A DNA stretch of 64,000 bases, from contig JAIXYT010000025.1 in NCBI GenBank assembly GCA_027490095.1, forward strand, positions 38,922 through 102,921, written 5' to 3'. Position numbers and translations under genes: made by a program. Of this stretch, positions 1 through 9,926 are shown in pieces; the first letter of the stretch is position 1; every line of letters starts with the position of its first letter. The notes under the pieces are model-generated. The model did no database searches. It saw only the letters and a program-made list of their open reading frames with translations, and had not been told where the DNA came from. Source of the stretch: Sphingomonadales bacterium. GTDB taxonomy: Bacteria; Pseudomonadota; Alphaproteobacteria; Sphingomonadales; Sphingomonadaceae.

Positions 1-10
1 ATGATCTGCA

Positions 11-310
11 TCAGGCCAGCAGGTCCATCGCAAGGCCGGTCAGCAGGCGCTGGCTCAGCATGATGCCCAGGATCAGCACCAGCGGCGACAGGTCGATCCC
101 GCCCATGTCGGGGAGCAGGTTGCGGATCGGCCGCAGCAGCGGGTTCAGCAGCCGGTCGAGCCCGGTCAGTAGGCCGCGGACGAAGCGGTTGTTCAGGTTC
201 ACGACGTTGAAGGCCACCAGCCAGCTGAGGATCGCCTGGAGGATGATCACATAGACGAACAGCTGCAGCAGGTAGACAACGAAGCCGATCAGTTCCGCCA
301 TGGTGTTCAC
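11..310 (-). CDS. YggT family membrane protein
   Basis: A 99-residue protein with two hydrophobic stretches. The first is near residues 7-30 and the second covers about residues 70-97. Between them is a basic loop rich in Arg and Pro (DRLLNPLLRPIRNLLPDMGG), which is typical of the YggT family. Members are small inner-membrane proteins linked to cell division and osmotic tolerance, without a defined biochemical role. The longest start is GTG at 310, and an in-frame ATG lies at 301. The gene is divergent from recF, with about 78 bp between them. The family call is based on the loop and the two-segment architecture. Confidence 0.85.
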   Translation of the reverse strand: MNTMAELIGFVVYLLQLFVYVIILQAILSWLVAFNVVNLNNRFVRGLLTGLDRLLNPLLRPIRNLLPDMGGIDLSPLVLILGIMLSQRLLTGLAMDLLA

Positions 311-388
311 GGGGCCAAAATTCCTTGTGCCGGGGGCTGTGCAAGCGAGCCTCTAGCGGGTGATGGCGTGCGGGGCTAGACGCCGGCT

Positions 389-1480
389 GTGGCAACGCCC
401 GTCCATCTTCTCGCCCTCGAGCTGAACGCGTTCCGCAACCACCGGGCCTCTCGGGTGGCCCCGGGCCTTGCGCCGTTCGTGCTGCTGACGGGCCCCAACG
501 GGGCCGGCAAGACCAATGTGCTGGAGGCCGTGTCGCTGCTGGTGGTGGGGCGGGGCCTCCGCGGCAATCCGCTGTCGCAGATGGCATCTGCCGGCGGCGG
601 CGGGGGCTTTGCCGTGCTGGCGGAGCTGCAGCCCGATCCCGGGCTTCCGGCCATCCGGGTGCTGACATCGACGAAGGCCGACGCGCCGGAGCGGCGACAG
701 CTGAAGATCAACGGCGCCGCTGCCGCCCTGTCGGTGCTGTCGGACTGGTCTTCGCAGCTGTGGCTCACGCCGGCGATGGACCGGCTGTTTTCCGATGCGG
801 CGTCTGCCCGGCGGCGCTTTCTCGACCGGCTGGTGCTGGCGCTGAGCCCCGGGCATGCGGGCCATGCCACGCGCTACGAGGCGGCGATGCGGGCGCGCAC
901 CCGGCTGCTGACGGCGGAAGCGCCGGCGGACCCGGCCTGGCTGTCGGCGCTGGAGGCGCAGATGGCCGAGCATGGCGAAGCGCTGGCCGAGGCGCGGGCA
1001 GGCACGGTCGCCGCGCTGGAGAAGCTGCTTGCAACGACTGCGGATGCAGCCTTTCCCCGCCCGTCCATCGCGCTGTCCGATGCAGGCCAGGAGGGGCTGG
1101 CAGCCCGCCTGCGCACGGTGCGCGCGGCCGACCGGGCGGCGGGCCGTGCGACGACGGGGCCGCACCGGCAGGACCTGGTCGTGACGCATGCCGACAAGGA
1201 CATGCCGGCGGCCCAGGCCTCGACCGGGGAGCAGAAGGCTCTGCTTGTCTCGATCCTGCTGGCCCATGCCGGGCTGGTGTCGGAGCGGACCGGCCGGGTG
1301 CCGTTGATGCTGCTGGACGAGGCGGTGGCGCATCTCGATCCGGACCGGCGGCGGGCGCTGTTTGCCCGGCTGGCCGGGCTTGGCGGGCAGGCCTGGCTGA
1401 CGGGAACGGATGCTGCGCTGTTCGAGGGGCTGGAAGCGGCCCGGTTCGACGTGCGCGACGGGACGATTTTGCCCGTCTAA
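389..1480 (+). CDS. recF: DNA replication and repair protein RecF
   Basis: RecF is an SMC-like ATPase that helps load RecA at gaps through the RecFOR pathway. The 363-residue protein has a Walker A motif GPNGAGKT at about residues 35-42, an ABC-type signature STGEQKALL near residue 280, and a Walker B segment [13 protein letters not shown] shortly after. Length matches the family. The start is GTG at 389, directly upstream of the conserved N-terminal strand. gyrB follows on the same strand, the usual replication-gene neighbourhood, but dnaA and dnaN are not in the window. Confidence 0.95.
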   Translation: MATPVHLLALELNAFRNHRASRVAPGLAPFVLLTGPNGAGKTNVLEAVSLLVVGRGLRGNPLSQMASAGGGGGFAVLAELQPDPGLPAIRVLTSTKADAPERRQLKINGAAAALSVLSDWSSQLWLTPAMDRLFSDAASARRRFLDRLVLALSPGHAGHATRYEAAMRARTRLLTAEAPADPAWLSALEAQMAEHGEALAEARAGTVAALEKLLATTADAAFPRPSIALSDAGQEGLAARLRTVRAADRAAGRATTGPHRQDLVVTHADKDMPAAQASTGEQKALLVSILLAHAGLVSERTGRVPLMLLDEAVAHLDPDRRRALFARLAGLGGQAWLTGTDAALFEGLEAARFDVRDGTILPV

Positions 1481-4000
<2,520 letters not shown>

Positions 4001-4042
4001 GGTTCAGGCGCCGGGCCCGACCCTTGGGCCCGGAGGTCGACC

Positions 4043-4528
4043 ATGCGACTGGTGATGCTGCTGATGCTGTCCGCCCTGCCGGCGCCGGTGCTGGCGCAGG
4101 CGCAAGCGCAGCAGTCCGATGCGGACAGGCTGGAACAGAAGGCCGAAGGCGTCGTGCGGCAGCCGATGAAGGACATCGGCCTGATGCGCGAGAACCCGCC
4201 CGAGGTGCTGCGCGATGCCCAGAAGGCGCCCTACACGATGGCCGGGCTGAAGAGCTGCGCCGACCTGAAGCACGCGATCGGCGAGCTGGACGTTGTGCTG
4301 GGGCCCGACGTCGATGCGGTCGACGACCAGGGCGACGCCCTGCCGGCCCGGCTGGCCGAGGCGGGCGCCAAGAGCATCGTCAACGCGCTGATCCCGTTCC
4401 GCGGGCTGGTGCGCGAGGCCAGCGGCGCGGCGGAAGCGGATCGCAAGTTCCGGATGATGGTGGCCGCCGGCATGGCGCGGCGTGGGTATCTGAAGGGGGT
4501 TGCAGAGACGCGGAAGTGCAGGGTTTAG
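4043..4528 (+). CDS. Exported protein of unknown function
   Basis: A 161-residue protein that starts with a clear signal peptide (MRLVMLLMLSALPAPVLA, cleavage likely after LA-QA). The mature part is mostly helical and charged, with two Cys near residues 83 and 159 that could pair in the periplasm. A Shine-Dalgarno-like GGAGG lies 5-10 bases before the ATG. The gene follows gyrB by about 42 bp and may be co-transcribed with it. I do not recognise a domain. The gene faces the end of the secretion operon across a hairpin-rich spacer. Confidence 0.8.
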   Translation: MRLVMLLMLSALPAPVLAQAQAQQSDADRLEQKAEGVVRQPMKDIGLMRENPPEVLRDAQKAPYTMAGLKSCADLKHAIGELDVVLGPDVDAVDDQGDALPARLAEAGAKSIVNALIPFRGLVREASGAAEADRKFRMMVAAGMARRGYLKGVAETRKCRV

Positions 4529-4543
4529 GGGCAGAGGGACGGC

Positions 4544-4697
4544 CGGCGGCCAAGCCGCCGAGTCCGTCTGGGGGTAAGGGAAGAGGAGATAGGAAGAGCG
4601 CGGCAAAGCCGCGTGCCGTCGGACTGGTCGGCGATAGAGATCGCCGACCCAGCCGGCCGGGCTTGCGCCGACTCCGGCGATTACGGCTGCGCCGTAA
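4544..4697. repeat. Array of four short hairpins between convergent genes
   Basis: Four perfect inverted repeats occur in the 187-bp gap between two convergent genes: CGGCGGC/GCCGCCG at 4544-4560, CGCGGC/GCCGCG at 4599-4613, GTCGGCGAT/ATCGCCGAC at 4627-4648, and TTACGGC/GCCGTAA with loop TGC at 4681-4697. They probably end transcription from both sides. The last one sits just past the stop of the minus-strand operon. No T-tract follows any of them, so a repeat-element origin is also possible. Confidence 0.6.
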
Positions 4698-4715
4698 CGC
4701 TGGGCGGCTTCAGCC

Positions 4716-5099
4716 TCAACCGCACCCCCTCATGCCCCCCACAGGCACGACAATCGCTTCCGCCCCTCCATCCGTCTGCTCGATCCGCATCGAGCCGGAT
4801 TCGATGATCGCGCCGTTCTGGATCTGGCCGCCGGTCGCGAACTCCAGGCGCACCGACACCTTGTAGCCATGCCCGCCGAACTGGCCGGGCGCGAACTGGG
4901 CAATGTCGAACATCTGCTTGCCCCGACCCGTGCCCTTCTGCATCCGCATCGTCTGGCTGGTCTCGTCGATCATGGCGATGCGGATCGGCGCCTCGGTGCG
5001 GGTCCACAGGAAGGTCCGGCAGCGCCCCGGGGCCGCCGGCTGGGGCGGCAGCTCGGTCAGGCCCATGAGGGCGGTGGCGAGCAGGGTAAGGCCGATCAT
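4716..5099 (-). CDS. Small exported protein coupled to the type II secretion operon
   Basis: A 127-residue protein with an N-terminal hydrophobic segment (MIGLTLLATALMGL) that looks like a signal peptide, then a Pro-rich bend and a mostly beta-rich mature domain with two Cys. Its ATG overlaps the gspL stop in an ATGA arrangement, so it is almost certainly translated with the secretion genes. It is far shorter than GspN and I do not recognise the family. An accessory periplasmic role in secretion is inferred only from the coupling. A hairpin 19 bp past the stop may end the operon. Confidence 0.8.
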   Translation of the reverse strand: MIGLTLLATALMGLTELPPQPAAPGRCRTFLWTRTEAPIRIAMIDETSQTMRMQKGTGRGKQMFDIAQFAPGQFGGHGYKVSVRLEFATGGQIQNGAIIESGSMRIEQTDGGAEAIVVPVGGMRGCG

Positions 5100-6418
5100 G
5101 GGGCAACACCGAGGTCTGCCGAAATCGTCTGGTCGGCATTGCGGGTGAAGGTCGCGGCGGTGAAGCGGGCGCCCTTCATCTCCAGGTCCGAGATCAGCGG
5201 AAGCAGCACCGTTGCGCGCGCCGCCGGGACCATGATCCGAGGGCCCGTCTGCCCGGGCGGCGCCAGGCCTGCCGCCATCAGGGCTGCGGCCACGGCATCC
5301 GCCTTCATCGGCGCGCCGCGGGCTCGGGCGGCGCCGGCGAGGGCTGCGTCCTGCCGGGCGGTCACCAGCCGCAGCATCGATCGCGCGAGCGGCGTGTCGA
5401 CCGTGGCCCGGGCTGCCTGGCGGTCCCCTATGGTCACCGTCGTGCCCGAGGCCGTCGCGACGAAGGCCCCTCCGGCCATGCGCTGGCCGACGAGGGCGAT
5501 CGCGTCGGCGGGGCCTCCCAGACCCAGCAGAAGGCTGCCGTCGGGCTGAAGCCGCGCCGTGTCGAGCCGTGCACCCGGCACCTGTTCAAGGATTGCCGTT
5601 GCAAAGGTCATGCGCGCGCCGAGCGCGCCGCCTTCGGCCTTTCGCCGCGCGTCGGCGAGCGCTGCGGCGCCGGCCTCTGCGTCGGCAGGCCGCGTGCCGA
5701 GCGTCTGGGCGGCAAGCTCCACGACGGCCCGGTCGCCGACGGCAACGGCGGCTGCGCTGCGCGCCTCTTGAATCGCGAGCGGCGCAAGCGCCAGCGCCGC
5801 CACCAGCAGCGCGAGCAGGATGGCCGTGATCCGGAACCGCCGTTCGGCCCACCAGCGGCGGCGCGGCGCATAGGCGCCCTGCAGCAGGTCGATGGGCAGC
5901 GGATCCGGGGTTGCAGCCGGCGCGAACTCGCCCAGCTGGAGGAATCGGCCGAGCTGGCTTGCGCCTGTCAGCGCCGAGGCGAGAGACGGTTCGACGAGGC
6001 CGGCAAGATCGGTCGTTCGCAGCAGCACCCGGTCGCCGAAGCGGGCCATGGTCGGGGCCGCTTCGGCCGGTTCCAGCAGCAGGGCGGCCGGCACCAGATG
6101 CGCAGGCTCCGCGCCGGCCGCGCGGAAGTGCGACAGATGCCCCGCCATCCGCTCATGCGCGATGACGGCGACCCAGCTTGCGCCATCCTCGTCTGCCGGG
6201 CCGACTGCCACATGCAGGTCCTCGATCGGCTGGGCCGACAGGTCGGTCGCGCGCATGCGGGCTTCCGCCAGCCGCGCGCGGCTGTCGGCTTCCGTGAGCG
6301 TCAGCCGGTGCAGCGCGACATCGTCGCCGGGAATCACGGCAACGGTCGCGCCGGGCGACTCCGCGCTCGCCTCGCCGAGCGGCCGTACCCCGTCTTGCGT
6401 GGCCAGAAGGATGGTCAT
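5096..6418 (-). CDS. gspL: Type II secretion GspL with a GspM-like C-terminal domain
   Basis: A 440-residue bitopic inner-membrane component of the type II secretion platform. GspL links the GspE ATPase to the pseudopilus. Residues 1-180 form the cytoplasmic domain, a single membrane helix lies at about 197-215, and a periplasmic ferredoxin-like region at about 271-332 follows. The last 95 residues (about 345-440) form a second alpha/beta module ending ATFTRNADQTISADL, which resembles the periplasmic part of GspM without its own membrane helix. No separate gspM is present. The ATG at 6418 overlaps the gspK stop and the stop overlaps the next gene, both in ATGA form. Confidence 0.85.
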   Translation of the reverse strand: MTILLATQDGVRPLGEASAESPGATVAVIPGDDVALHRLTLTEADSRARLAEARMRATDLSAQPIEDLHVAVGPADEDGASWVAVIAHERMAGHLSHFRAAGAEPAHLVPAALLLEPAEAAPTMARFGDRVLLRTTDLAGLVEPSLASALTGASQLGRFLQLGEFAPAATPDPLPIDLLQGAYAPRRRWWAERRFRITAILLALLVAALALAPLAIQEARSAAAVAVGDRAVVELAAQTLGTRPADAEAGAAALADARRKAEGGALGARMTFATAILEQVPGARLDTARLQPDGSLLLGLGGPADAIALVGQRMAGGAFVATASGTTVTIGDRQAARATVDTPLARSMLRLVTARQDAALAGAARARGAPMKADAVAAALMAAGLAPPGQTGPRIMVPAARATVLLPLISDLEMKGARFTAATFTRNADQTISADLGVAP

Positions 6419-7338
6419 GACAGCATCTCTACCCTGACCCACCGGCTGTAGACCACCTCTGCTGGCAACTGGATGGTGTCGAGCAGCAGTTCGCGTGTCA
6501 CGCGCGCGCGGCCGGTGGTTGCGACCAGCTCGACCTGCATCCAGCGCGTGCTGGTGCCGACCTCGTTCTCGATGTTGACGGCGCCGTCTGAGGAAAGCCC
6601 CGAACGGCCCAGGAAATCGTTCGCCGACGCCCAGCCACCGGCAGGCCGCATCGACACGGCAAGCCGCGCCTTGTCGGAGCCGACCCCCAGGCTTGCAAGG
6701 ATGGGGGCCCGGTCGGCCGTGAGGCTGTTCAGGTTGATCGACGCCCGCTCCCGCGTGGGAAGCGCGCAGAGCAGCGGCCCGGCCAGCTGCCAGTGTCGCT
6801 GCGTGACGCCTGCGATCGTCGCCCACTCGCTGGGATCGGCCCAGAGCTGGCCGGTCTGGCCGAGCCTGGCCGCAGTCGCCTTCGAAAGGCTGTCGGCTTC
6901 GAGCAGCGGAATGCCGACGGCCACGAGCAGCCGGGCGAAGTCCTGCGGCCGCGCAGCGGGCTGGGGGCGGGCCATGGCCGGGTCCGTCGCCGGCGGGGCT
7001 GCAAGCGCATTCAGATTGAAGCAGTTGCCGCCCTCTGCGAAGCGCAGCGCAACCTTGCCGTCGCCGGCCGCCATCTCGATGGGCGAGTCGAGAAGGCCCG
7101 GCTGCATGCGAAGCCTTGCCTTGAGCGACGCGGCCATGTTGGCCGACGCGGCCGTCGCTGCACTCGCCAGAAGCTGCGCCTCGCCCCGCGCCTCGGCCTC
7201 GGTGATCCGGTTCCCGGCCGCCTTCAACCGCTCCAGCCCGACGGTCGCGAACCCGGCAAGCAGAACGACCATGGCGAGCACGGCCAGAAGGGCGGCGCCC
7301 CGTTCGGAGCGTTTCGCTGCCGGGCGATACAGGGTCAT
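6415..7338 (-). CDS. gspK: Type II secretion minor pseudopilin GspK
   Basis: GspK caps the pseudopilus tip with GspI and GspJ. The 307-residue protein begins MTLYRPAAKRSERGAALLAVLAMVVLLAGF. The prepilin cleavage site is R-G/AALLAVLAM, with the atypical hydrophobic start that GspK shares. The large C-terminal domain contains the conserved NLNALAAPP and INLNSLTAD segments typical of GspK helix-hairpin regions, and the size fits the family. The ATG at 7338 overlaps the gspJ stop (ATGA) and the stop overlaps gspL. This start replaces a much longer open frame that has no conserved content upstream. Confidence 0.93.
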   Translation of the reverse strand: MTLYRPAAKRSERGAALLAVLAMVVLLAGFATVGLERLKAAGNRITEAEARGEAQLLASAATAASANMAASLKARLRMQPGLLDSPIEMAAGDGKVALRFAEGGNCFNLNALAAPPATDPAMARPQPAARPQDFARLLVAVGIPLLEADSLSKATAARLGQTGQLWADPSEWATIAGVTQRHWQLAGPLLCALPTRERASINLNSLTADRAPILASLGVGSDKARLAVSMRPAGGWASANDFLGRSGLSSDGAVNIENEVGTSTRWMQVELVATTGRARVTRELLLDTIQLPAEVVYSRWVRVEMLS

Positions 7339-7928
7339 GCGCCCACCAGCAGCTTCAGGGTGATCGGAACGCCATCCCGCCGGACCAGCGTGAGCTCGAC
7401 CGCGCGGGGCAGTTCGGCAGGGTCCGTCGGGGCCCAGCTGTCGGACCAGCCGCTGGCGGTCATCACCCGGAAGCGGGCGCCGACGATCCCCTGGGCCATC
7501 GGTGTCGCTTCGCCCGGCGGGGCGCCGTCGATCGCGGGGAAGGGCTGGCGCAGCAGCAGGCCGTCGGCATGGCCCCAGGCGACCTTCTCGACCGCAGGCA
7601 GCACGCCTTCTGCCCGGTAGCGGGTGAGGACAAAGCCGTCGGGCGTCAGCGTGAAGGCGGGCATCGGCTTGCCGTCGGCCCCCAGGCTGGGGCGGCGGGC
7701 AGCCTGGCCGAGGTCGGCGGCAAGGATGGTGCGCATGTCGTCGAGCGCCGTGACGGTGCCGAGCGCGCCCTGGCTTGCGGCGAAGCTGCGGGTGGCGCCC
7801 GTCGCCATGGCGGTGGCGATGCTGGCGATGATGCCGAAGATCAGCAGCGAGACCAGCATCTCGACGAGCGTGAATCCGCCCTCGCACGAGGGATGGTCGC
7901 GCCGGGGATGGTGGCGTGCCGCGCTCAT
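7335..7928 (-). CDS. gspJ: Type II secretion minor pseudopilin GspJ
   Basis: A 197-residue pseudopilin. After a short basic leader (MSAARHHPRRDHPSCEG) comes the type IV prepilin motif G/FTLVEMLVSLLIFGIIA, with Glu at position +5. The rest is the beta-rich globular domain with WSDSW and VELTLV segments, ending in a LKLLVGA strand. GspJ forms the pseudopilus tip with GspI and GspK. The chosen ATG at 7928 overlaps the gspI stop (ATGA). The tight overlap on both sides supports coordinated, stoichiometric synthesis. Confidence 0.92.
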   Translation of the reverse strand: MSAARHHPRRDHPSCEGGFTLVEMLVSLLIFGIIASIATAMATGATRSFAASQGALGTVTALDDMRTILAADLGQAARRPSLGADGKPMPAFTLTPDGFVLTRYRAEGVLPAVEKVAWGHADGLLLRQPFPAIDGAPPGEATPMAQGIVGARFRVMTASGWSDSWAPTDPAELPRAVELTLVRRDGVPITLKLLVGA

Positions 7929-8362
7929 CGGGCGACGGCCGGGTTGCCACGCCCGCGCAGCACGGTCCGGCGCGCGAGCGCAGGCCCGCCCGGCTGCAGG
8001 CTGACCATGATGTCCACCTGCACCAGGTCCGGCAGGGCGATGGCGTCGGGCGCGGGCCCGGGGGTGATGCTGTAGTGCCACTGGCGCCCGGCGTTGCTGC
8101 TGATGCCGTCCGTCGCGCCGGTCGGGGCCGCGGGGGCCGCCAGCACCTCGACAGCCAGATTGTCGGCCTCCAGCCGCGCGGCGGCAGCCGTCGCGAGGTT
8201 GGCGGCGCCCGCGAGCTGGAAGGTCTGGAAGCGCGCAAGCGTCAGCCCGACAAGGCTGAGCAGCATCATCGCCACGAGCATCTCGACCAGGGTAAACCCG
8301 GCCTCCGCCCCGCGAGCGCCCGCGCGGCGCGGCCTATTGCCGGTCGGAGCGCAGGTCCGCAT
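7925..8362 (-). CDS. gspI: Type II secretion minor pseudopilin GspI
   Basis: A 145-residue pseudopilin with leader MRTCAPTGNRPRRAGARGAEAG and cleavage motif G/FTLVEMLVAMMLLSLV (Glu at +5). The mature domain contains LEADNLAVEVLAAP and WHYSITPGP, in the positions where GspI has its NQxxE helix and central strand, which favours GspI over GspH. The ATG at 8362 lies inside the end of gspG (29-bp overlap). No gspH lies between gspG and this gene, where it would usually be found. Confidence 0.85.
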   Translation of the reverse strand: MRTCAPTGNRPRRAGARGAEAGFTLVEMLVAMMLLSLVGLTLARFQTFQLAGAANLATAAAARLEADNLAVEVLAAPAAPTGATDGISSNAGRQWHYSITPGPAPDAIALPDLVQVDIMVSLQPGGPALARRTVLRGRGNPAVAR

Positions 8363-8786
8363 TCTCGCCCTCTCCGCCTTCGGCACCGTCGGCGCCCAGC
8401 GAGAAGACCACGAAGGGCTGGTTGTTCGCCCCCGGCACGGCATAGCCATAGGGCTTCCCCCACGGATCGTTCGGGAGACTCTTGAGCTTGGCACCGGTTG
8501 CGGTCGGCGCCGTCAGCACGGCAAGGCCTTCCTCGGCGGTCGGGTAACGGCCGGTGTCGATGCGCCAGAACTCCAGCCCCTGTTCGATGAGGGCGATGTC
8601 GGCCTCGGCCTTCTGCACCTGGGCGCGGCCCTGCATCGGCAGCACGTTGATCACGACGACGGTGGTGAGAAGCCCGATGATGGCAAGCACCACCAGCAGC
8701 TCGACGAGGGTGAAGCCGGCTTCGGGCCCACGGCGCGCCGGCGGCATGGCATGCGAGACATGGAGGTAGGGGAAGGCGAGGGCCAT
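8334..8786 (-). CDS. gspG: Type II secretion major pseudopilin GspG
   Basis: GspG is the main subunit of the periplasmic pseudopilus. It has the prepilin motif G/FTLVELLVVLAIIGLL after a leader of about 24 residues. The family hallmarks are QGLEFWRIDTGRYPTAEEGL and NDPWGKPYGY, followed by the Ca-binding loop region near FSLGADG. The ATG at 8786 directly abuts the gspF stop. An internal ATG at 8747 would give a shorter leader (MPPARRGPEAG) and cannot be excluded. The length of 150 residues fits the family. Confidence 0.95.
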   Translation of the reverse strand: MALAFPYLHVSHAMPPARRGPEAGFTLVELLVVLAIIGLLTTVVVINVLPMQGRAQVQKAEADIALIEQGLEFWRIDTGRYPTAEEGLAVLTAPTATGAKLKSLPNDPWGKPYGYAVPGANNQPFVVFSLGADGAEGGEGENADLRSDRQ

Positions 8787-9926
8787 TCAGCGGGCTCCGA
8801 GGGACTGACCAGCAAGGGTGTTGAGTTCGAGGATCGGCAGAAGCACGGCGAGGATGATCACGCCGACCATGCCGCCCATTATCACGATGATCGCGGGCTC
8901 TGCCAGCGCGAGAACGGTCCGGCTTCGATCCGACAGCTGGCGGTCGAGGCTGGTGGCTGCGCTTTCGAGGAGCGGCGCGAGCCTGCCCGAGCTCTCGCCC
9001 GACTGCACCAGGCTGACGAGAAGTCCCGGCGGGTTCGGCAGCAGCGGCAGCGCCGCCGACAGCGACGAGCCCGCGCGCACCTGGGCTGCGATCTTCTGGC
9101 TGGCGTGGCGCCAGGCCCGGTTGCCGAGCGTGGGCGCGGTGATCGACAGCGCCTCGGCGAGCGGCAGGCCGGCCGAGAGCATGGTGGCGAGGAGGCGGGA
9201 CCAGCGCACGCCTTCCAGCGCCGACAGCCAGCCGCCCACCCCGGGCAGCGAAAGCAGCCAGGTGTCGAGCCGGGTTCGGTTGTCACCCCGGCGCTGCCAC
9301 GCCCAGAGGCCGATTCCGGCGAGCAGCGGCAGGGCCAGGAACAGTGGCCAGAGCTTCTGCACCGCGTTCGACAGCCCGAGGATCACGCGGGTGAGCAGCG
9401 GCAGCGGCTGGCCCGAGCCCGTCAGCTGCTCGGCGATCGCGGGCACCACGAACAGCAGCATGGCGATGATCACACCCAGCGCCACCAGCATGAGGAGTGC
9501 CGGATAGGCCAGCGACGAGATGAGCCGGGCCCGCAGGGCCACCTGCGCTTCCAGCGTGTCGGCAAGGCGGGTGAGCAGCAGCGGCAGGCGGCCGGAGGCT
9601 TCGCCCGCCGCGATGGTCGCCTTCACCTCGGGCGGAAAGGCCGAGATGGGGAGCGCGGCCGCAAGCGGGCTTCCGCCCTGCAGGGCGCGGTTCGTTCGCT
9701 GCAGAACGGCCTTCTCGGCCTCGCTCGCCGGCTGGCGGGCGAGCGTCGCGACCGCATCCGAAATGGGCATCACGGCAGCGAGCGTCGCCATCTGGCGGAT
9801 GAGTGTGGCCCGCGCCTGCGGCTTCAGGCGCGGGGCGGCGGGGTCGGTGGAACCGGCCCCCAGCCGGATCGGGCGCTTCCAGAAGGGGAGTTCGGCGCCG
9901 GGGACTGGCGGCCGCTGGGCGTTCAT
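8787..9926 (-). CDS. gspF: Type II secretion inner-membrane platform protein GspF
   Basis: A 379-residue polytopic protein with the two tandem GspF domains (about residues 40-165 and 245-365). Three membrane helices are visible near residues 140-165, 190-210 and 345-370. GspF sits in the centre of the platform and is thought to couple GspE rotation to pseudopilus growth. Recognisable segments are AAGEASGRLPLLLTRLAD in domain 1 and SGESSGRLAPLLESAA in domain 2, the typical repeated GE-x-SG-x-L motif. The start overlaps the gspE stop in ATGA form. Confidence 0.95.
   Translation of the reverse strand: MNAQRPPVPGAELPFWKRPIRLGAGSTDPAAPRLKPQARATLIRQMATLAAVMPISDAVATLARQPASEAEKAVLQRTNRALQGGSPLAAALPISAFPPEVKATIAAGEASGRLPLLLTRLADTLEAQVALRARLISSLAYPALLMLVALGVIIAMLLFVVPAIAEQLTGSGQPLPLLTRVILGLSNAVQKLWPLFLALPLLAGIGLWAWQRRGDNRTRLDTWLLSLPGVGGWLSALEGVRWSRLLATMLSAGLPLAEALSITAPTLGNRAWRHASQKIAAQVRAGSSLSAALPLLPNPPGLLVSLVQSGESSGRLAPLLESAATSLDRQLSDRSRTVLALAEPAIIVIMGGMVGVIILAVLLPILELNTLAGQSLGAR

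Noticed and set aside
4544..4697. Possible CRISPR array
   Set aside because: The stems differ in sequence and spacing, and there are no identical direct repeats or cas genes.
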